Position numbers and translations under genes: made by a program. Below, piece after piece: positions 31,421 through 32,548 of a stretch of 32,548 nt of DNA. Positions within the stretch are counted from its first letter, which is position 1. The number at the start of each line of letters is the position of its first letter. Source of the stretch: Candidatus Gastranaerophilales bacterium (lineage in GTDB: Bacteria > Cyanobacteriota > Vampirovibrionia > Gastranaerophilales > Gastranaerophilaceae). The stretch spans positions 1-32,548 of the forward strand of contig CAAGEQ010000004.1 in NCBI GenBank assembly GCA_900768915.1, written 5' to 3'. The notes under the pieces are model-generated. The model saw only the letters and a list, made by a program, of their open reading frames with translations. It ran no database searches and was not told the origin of the DNA.

Positions 31421-31843
31421 ATGTCTATTTCAAGTATCAATCAAAATGTACAACAAAATAACAAATCATCTTATGTTAAAAAAGGATTGATAGGGACTGG
31501 AATTGGTGCGGCAGGTGGAGCAGCAGCAATGGGAACCTTTTCTTACATTGATATACAAAATACTAAAGGATTTATTCCAGATAAAGATACATTTATACAA
31601 CAATTTAAAGATGAGAATATGTTTAAACAAATAGAAAAACAATTGAATGAATCAATTGCAGAAATCAAAAAAGCAATTCCTAAAAATCTTGTAAAAGGTG
31701 CTATTGCGGGTGCTGTTGCCGGTTGTGTAGGAACAATAATAGGATCTGCTATTAAAAATCATAGAGCCACAAAAGCAAACCCAAACACTAAGCCAAATGC
31801 AGACGTAAAACCAGAAACAGAACCAAACAAAAAAAACGTATAA
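31421..31843 (+). CDS. small protein with two glycine-rich membrane segments
   Basis: 140 residues from the ATG at 31421. GAAGG is 5 nt upstream; an in-frame ATG at 31409 overlaps that site and is less likely. Two hydrophobic glycine/alanine-rich stretches (KKGLIGTGIGAAGGAAAMG, about 19-37, and VKGAIAGAVAGCVGTIIGSA, about 91-110) have the small-residue spacing of glycine zippers. They flank a charged helical region, and a Pro/Asn/Lys/Glu-rich tail ends the protein. No family is recognised. It could form a helical hairpin in the membrane. Confidence 0.7.
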   Translation: MSISSINQNVQQNNKSSYVKKGLIGTGIGAAGGAAAMGTFSYIDIQNTKGFIPDKDTFIQQFKDENMFKQIEKQLNESIAEIKKAIPKNLVKGAIAGAVAGCVGTIIGSAIKNHRATKANPNTKPNADVKPETEPNKKNV

Positions 31844-32003
31844 ATGTAAAAGAACACATGAAATAATTTCTTGAAACACTTGATTTGATTATTTAGGGCA
31901 AAATGTTTCATAAAATTAGAAATATTTTTGGAATATAAACAGGTAGACTGTGAACAAAATTTTCCAATTTTAGGCAAGTCATTCTTTTTGATAAAATAGC
32001 AAA

Positions 32004-32290
32004 ATGAGTAGTATTGTTTGTGAACCTTTAAAGTTAATGAGAAAAGACGGCAAAATGGTTGATGCCGTTTATTATAACAATGCTGATATAGAAAACGTTG
32101 AGATTTTAAATATTAAAGAACTTAAGTTCGTGGGGAAAGCAGTAAAGGATATTAAAAGACATTCATAATGCCGTTCTAAAAAATGAAGATAAAATCTATG
32201 TTCAAAATAACAAAACAAAAATGGTTGCAGGATTATCAAAAAAGCCTTTAAATAAAATCATATCAACAATTTTTACTCGTGATATTGAAA
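32004..32290 (+). pseudogene. gene frameshifted by a 10-bp tandem duplication
   Basis: From the ATG at 32004 the frame reads MSSIVCEPLKLMRKDGKM and on to FVGKAVKDI, then stops at TAA (32166-32168). AAAGGATATT (32144-32153) and AAAAGACATT (32154-32163) are near-copies (8 of 10 bases). Removing one restores a frame that continues HNAVLKNEDKIYVQNNKTK and MVAGLSKKPLNKIIS. The restored protein is of at least 90 residues and unknown family. The 3' limit is unclear, because the frame runs into the convergent regulator gene. No SD is present; TAAAAT lies exactly 6 nt before the ATG, another leaderless-type start. Confidence 0.5.
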
Positions 32291-32338
32291 ACAGATATGT
32301 GCTTAGAACATTTTTTATTTGTAATATCAAATATTATA

Positions 32339-32548
32339 TTATTCTTCTTTATATTTACAAGGAATGTTCATTTCTTTTAAGTAAGCAAGTCCCCATTTGT
32401 TTAATTCAATAATAGATGGGATTAATCTTTTTCCACGTTCAGTCAATGAATATTCTGTTTTAGGTGGAACAACAGGATACAATTTTCTTTGAATAATTCC
32501 GTCTGCTTCCAATTCCTTTAATTGCTGTATTAGCATTTTAGGAGTTGC
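32339..32548 (-). CDS. HxlR family transcriptional regulator (N-terminus outside the window)
   Basis: The visible 69 residues begin ATPKMLIQQLKELEADGII, the recognition-helix end of the HxlR winged helix (usual form I-S-x-K-M-L-T-x-x-L-R-x-L-E-x-D-G-L-I). The wing follows (RKLYPVVPPKTEYSLTERG), then the C-terminal helix (LIPSIIELNKWGLAYLKEM). The gene runs off the right edge, so about 35-40 N-terminal residues, including the family's HxlR cysteine, are missing. These regulators often respond to oxidants or aldehydes and usually control a divergent neighbour, which would lie outside this window. Confidence 0.92.
   Translation of the reverse strand, partial: ATPKMLIQQLKELEADGIIQRKLYPVVPPKTEYSLTERGKRLIPSIIELNKWGLAYLKEMNIPCKYKEE

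Overview
The window is AT-rich and gene-dense. It most likely comes from a gut-type, non-photosynthetic cyanobacterial relative (Candidatus Gastranaerophilales / Melainabacteria). The basis is the low GC, strong AGGAG Shine-Dalgarno (SD) sites, TTGCAA-N17-TATAAT promoters, an anaerobe's gene set (hybrid cluster protein, split glycine decarboxylase), and several hypothetical proteins with a short N-terminal 'F-x-G' patch (NFYGYKT, QFGSYKT, PFCGNR, NFGARF, NFRGIE). I remember this patch as recurrent in that lineage but cannot check it here.

Layout. 1-430: the tail of an unknown gene, a terminator and a non-coding stretch. 431-2704: a small four-cysteine protein, divergent from a GH57/DUF1957 glucan branching enzyme. 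2779-7005: a 1408-residue coiled-coil protein with a glycine-rich membrane segment and 13-residue C-terminal repeats. 7121-10568: a kinase-like protein; a three-gene operon (exported nucleoside deaminase, DUF2085 membrane protein, exported beta-rich protein); and a GNAT-like protein. 10610-14827: hypotheticals, two decayed genes, an MmcQ/YjbR protein, a GNAT, and an exported protein made of six 20-residue repeats. 14828-19202: an EmrAB-type efflux pair divergent from hcp. 19246-22365: a second kinase-like protein divergent from an isocitrate dehydrogenase / hypothetical / rsmD operon. 22357-25081: gcvT-gcvH-gcvPA, with no gcvPB in the window. 25256-27510: tRNA-Ser(UGA) followed by a 2.1 kb decayed island bounded by a 19-bp copy of the tRNA 3' end; it carries a secreted ankyrin protein and remnants of a recombinase and a phage-type repressor. 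27733-32548: a triple-repeat membrane-anchored protein, a beta-lactamase-fold hydrolase, a third kinase-like protein, a divergent YajQ, a small membrane protein, a frameshifted gene and a partial HxlR regulator.

The strongest candidate for something undescribed is a set of four F-x-G genes: the three kinase-like genes and the GNAT-like one. None has an SD site. All four carry the same upstream element, RGCAAA-N5-TTTTT, with its G exactly 33 nt before the ATG. The neighbouring genes mostly use ordinary SD sites. This suggests a dedicated, possibly leaderless, expression signal linked to a family of proteins with a shared N-terminal tag and, in three cases, a degenerate protein-kinase fold.
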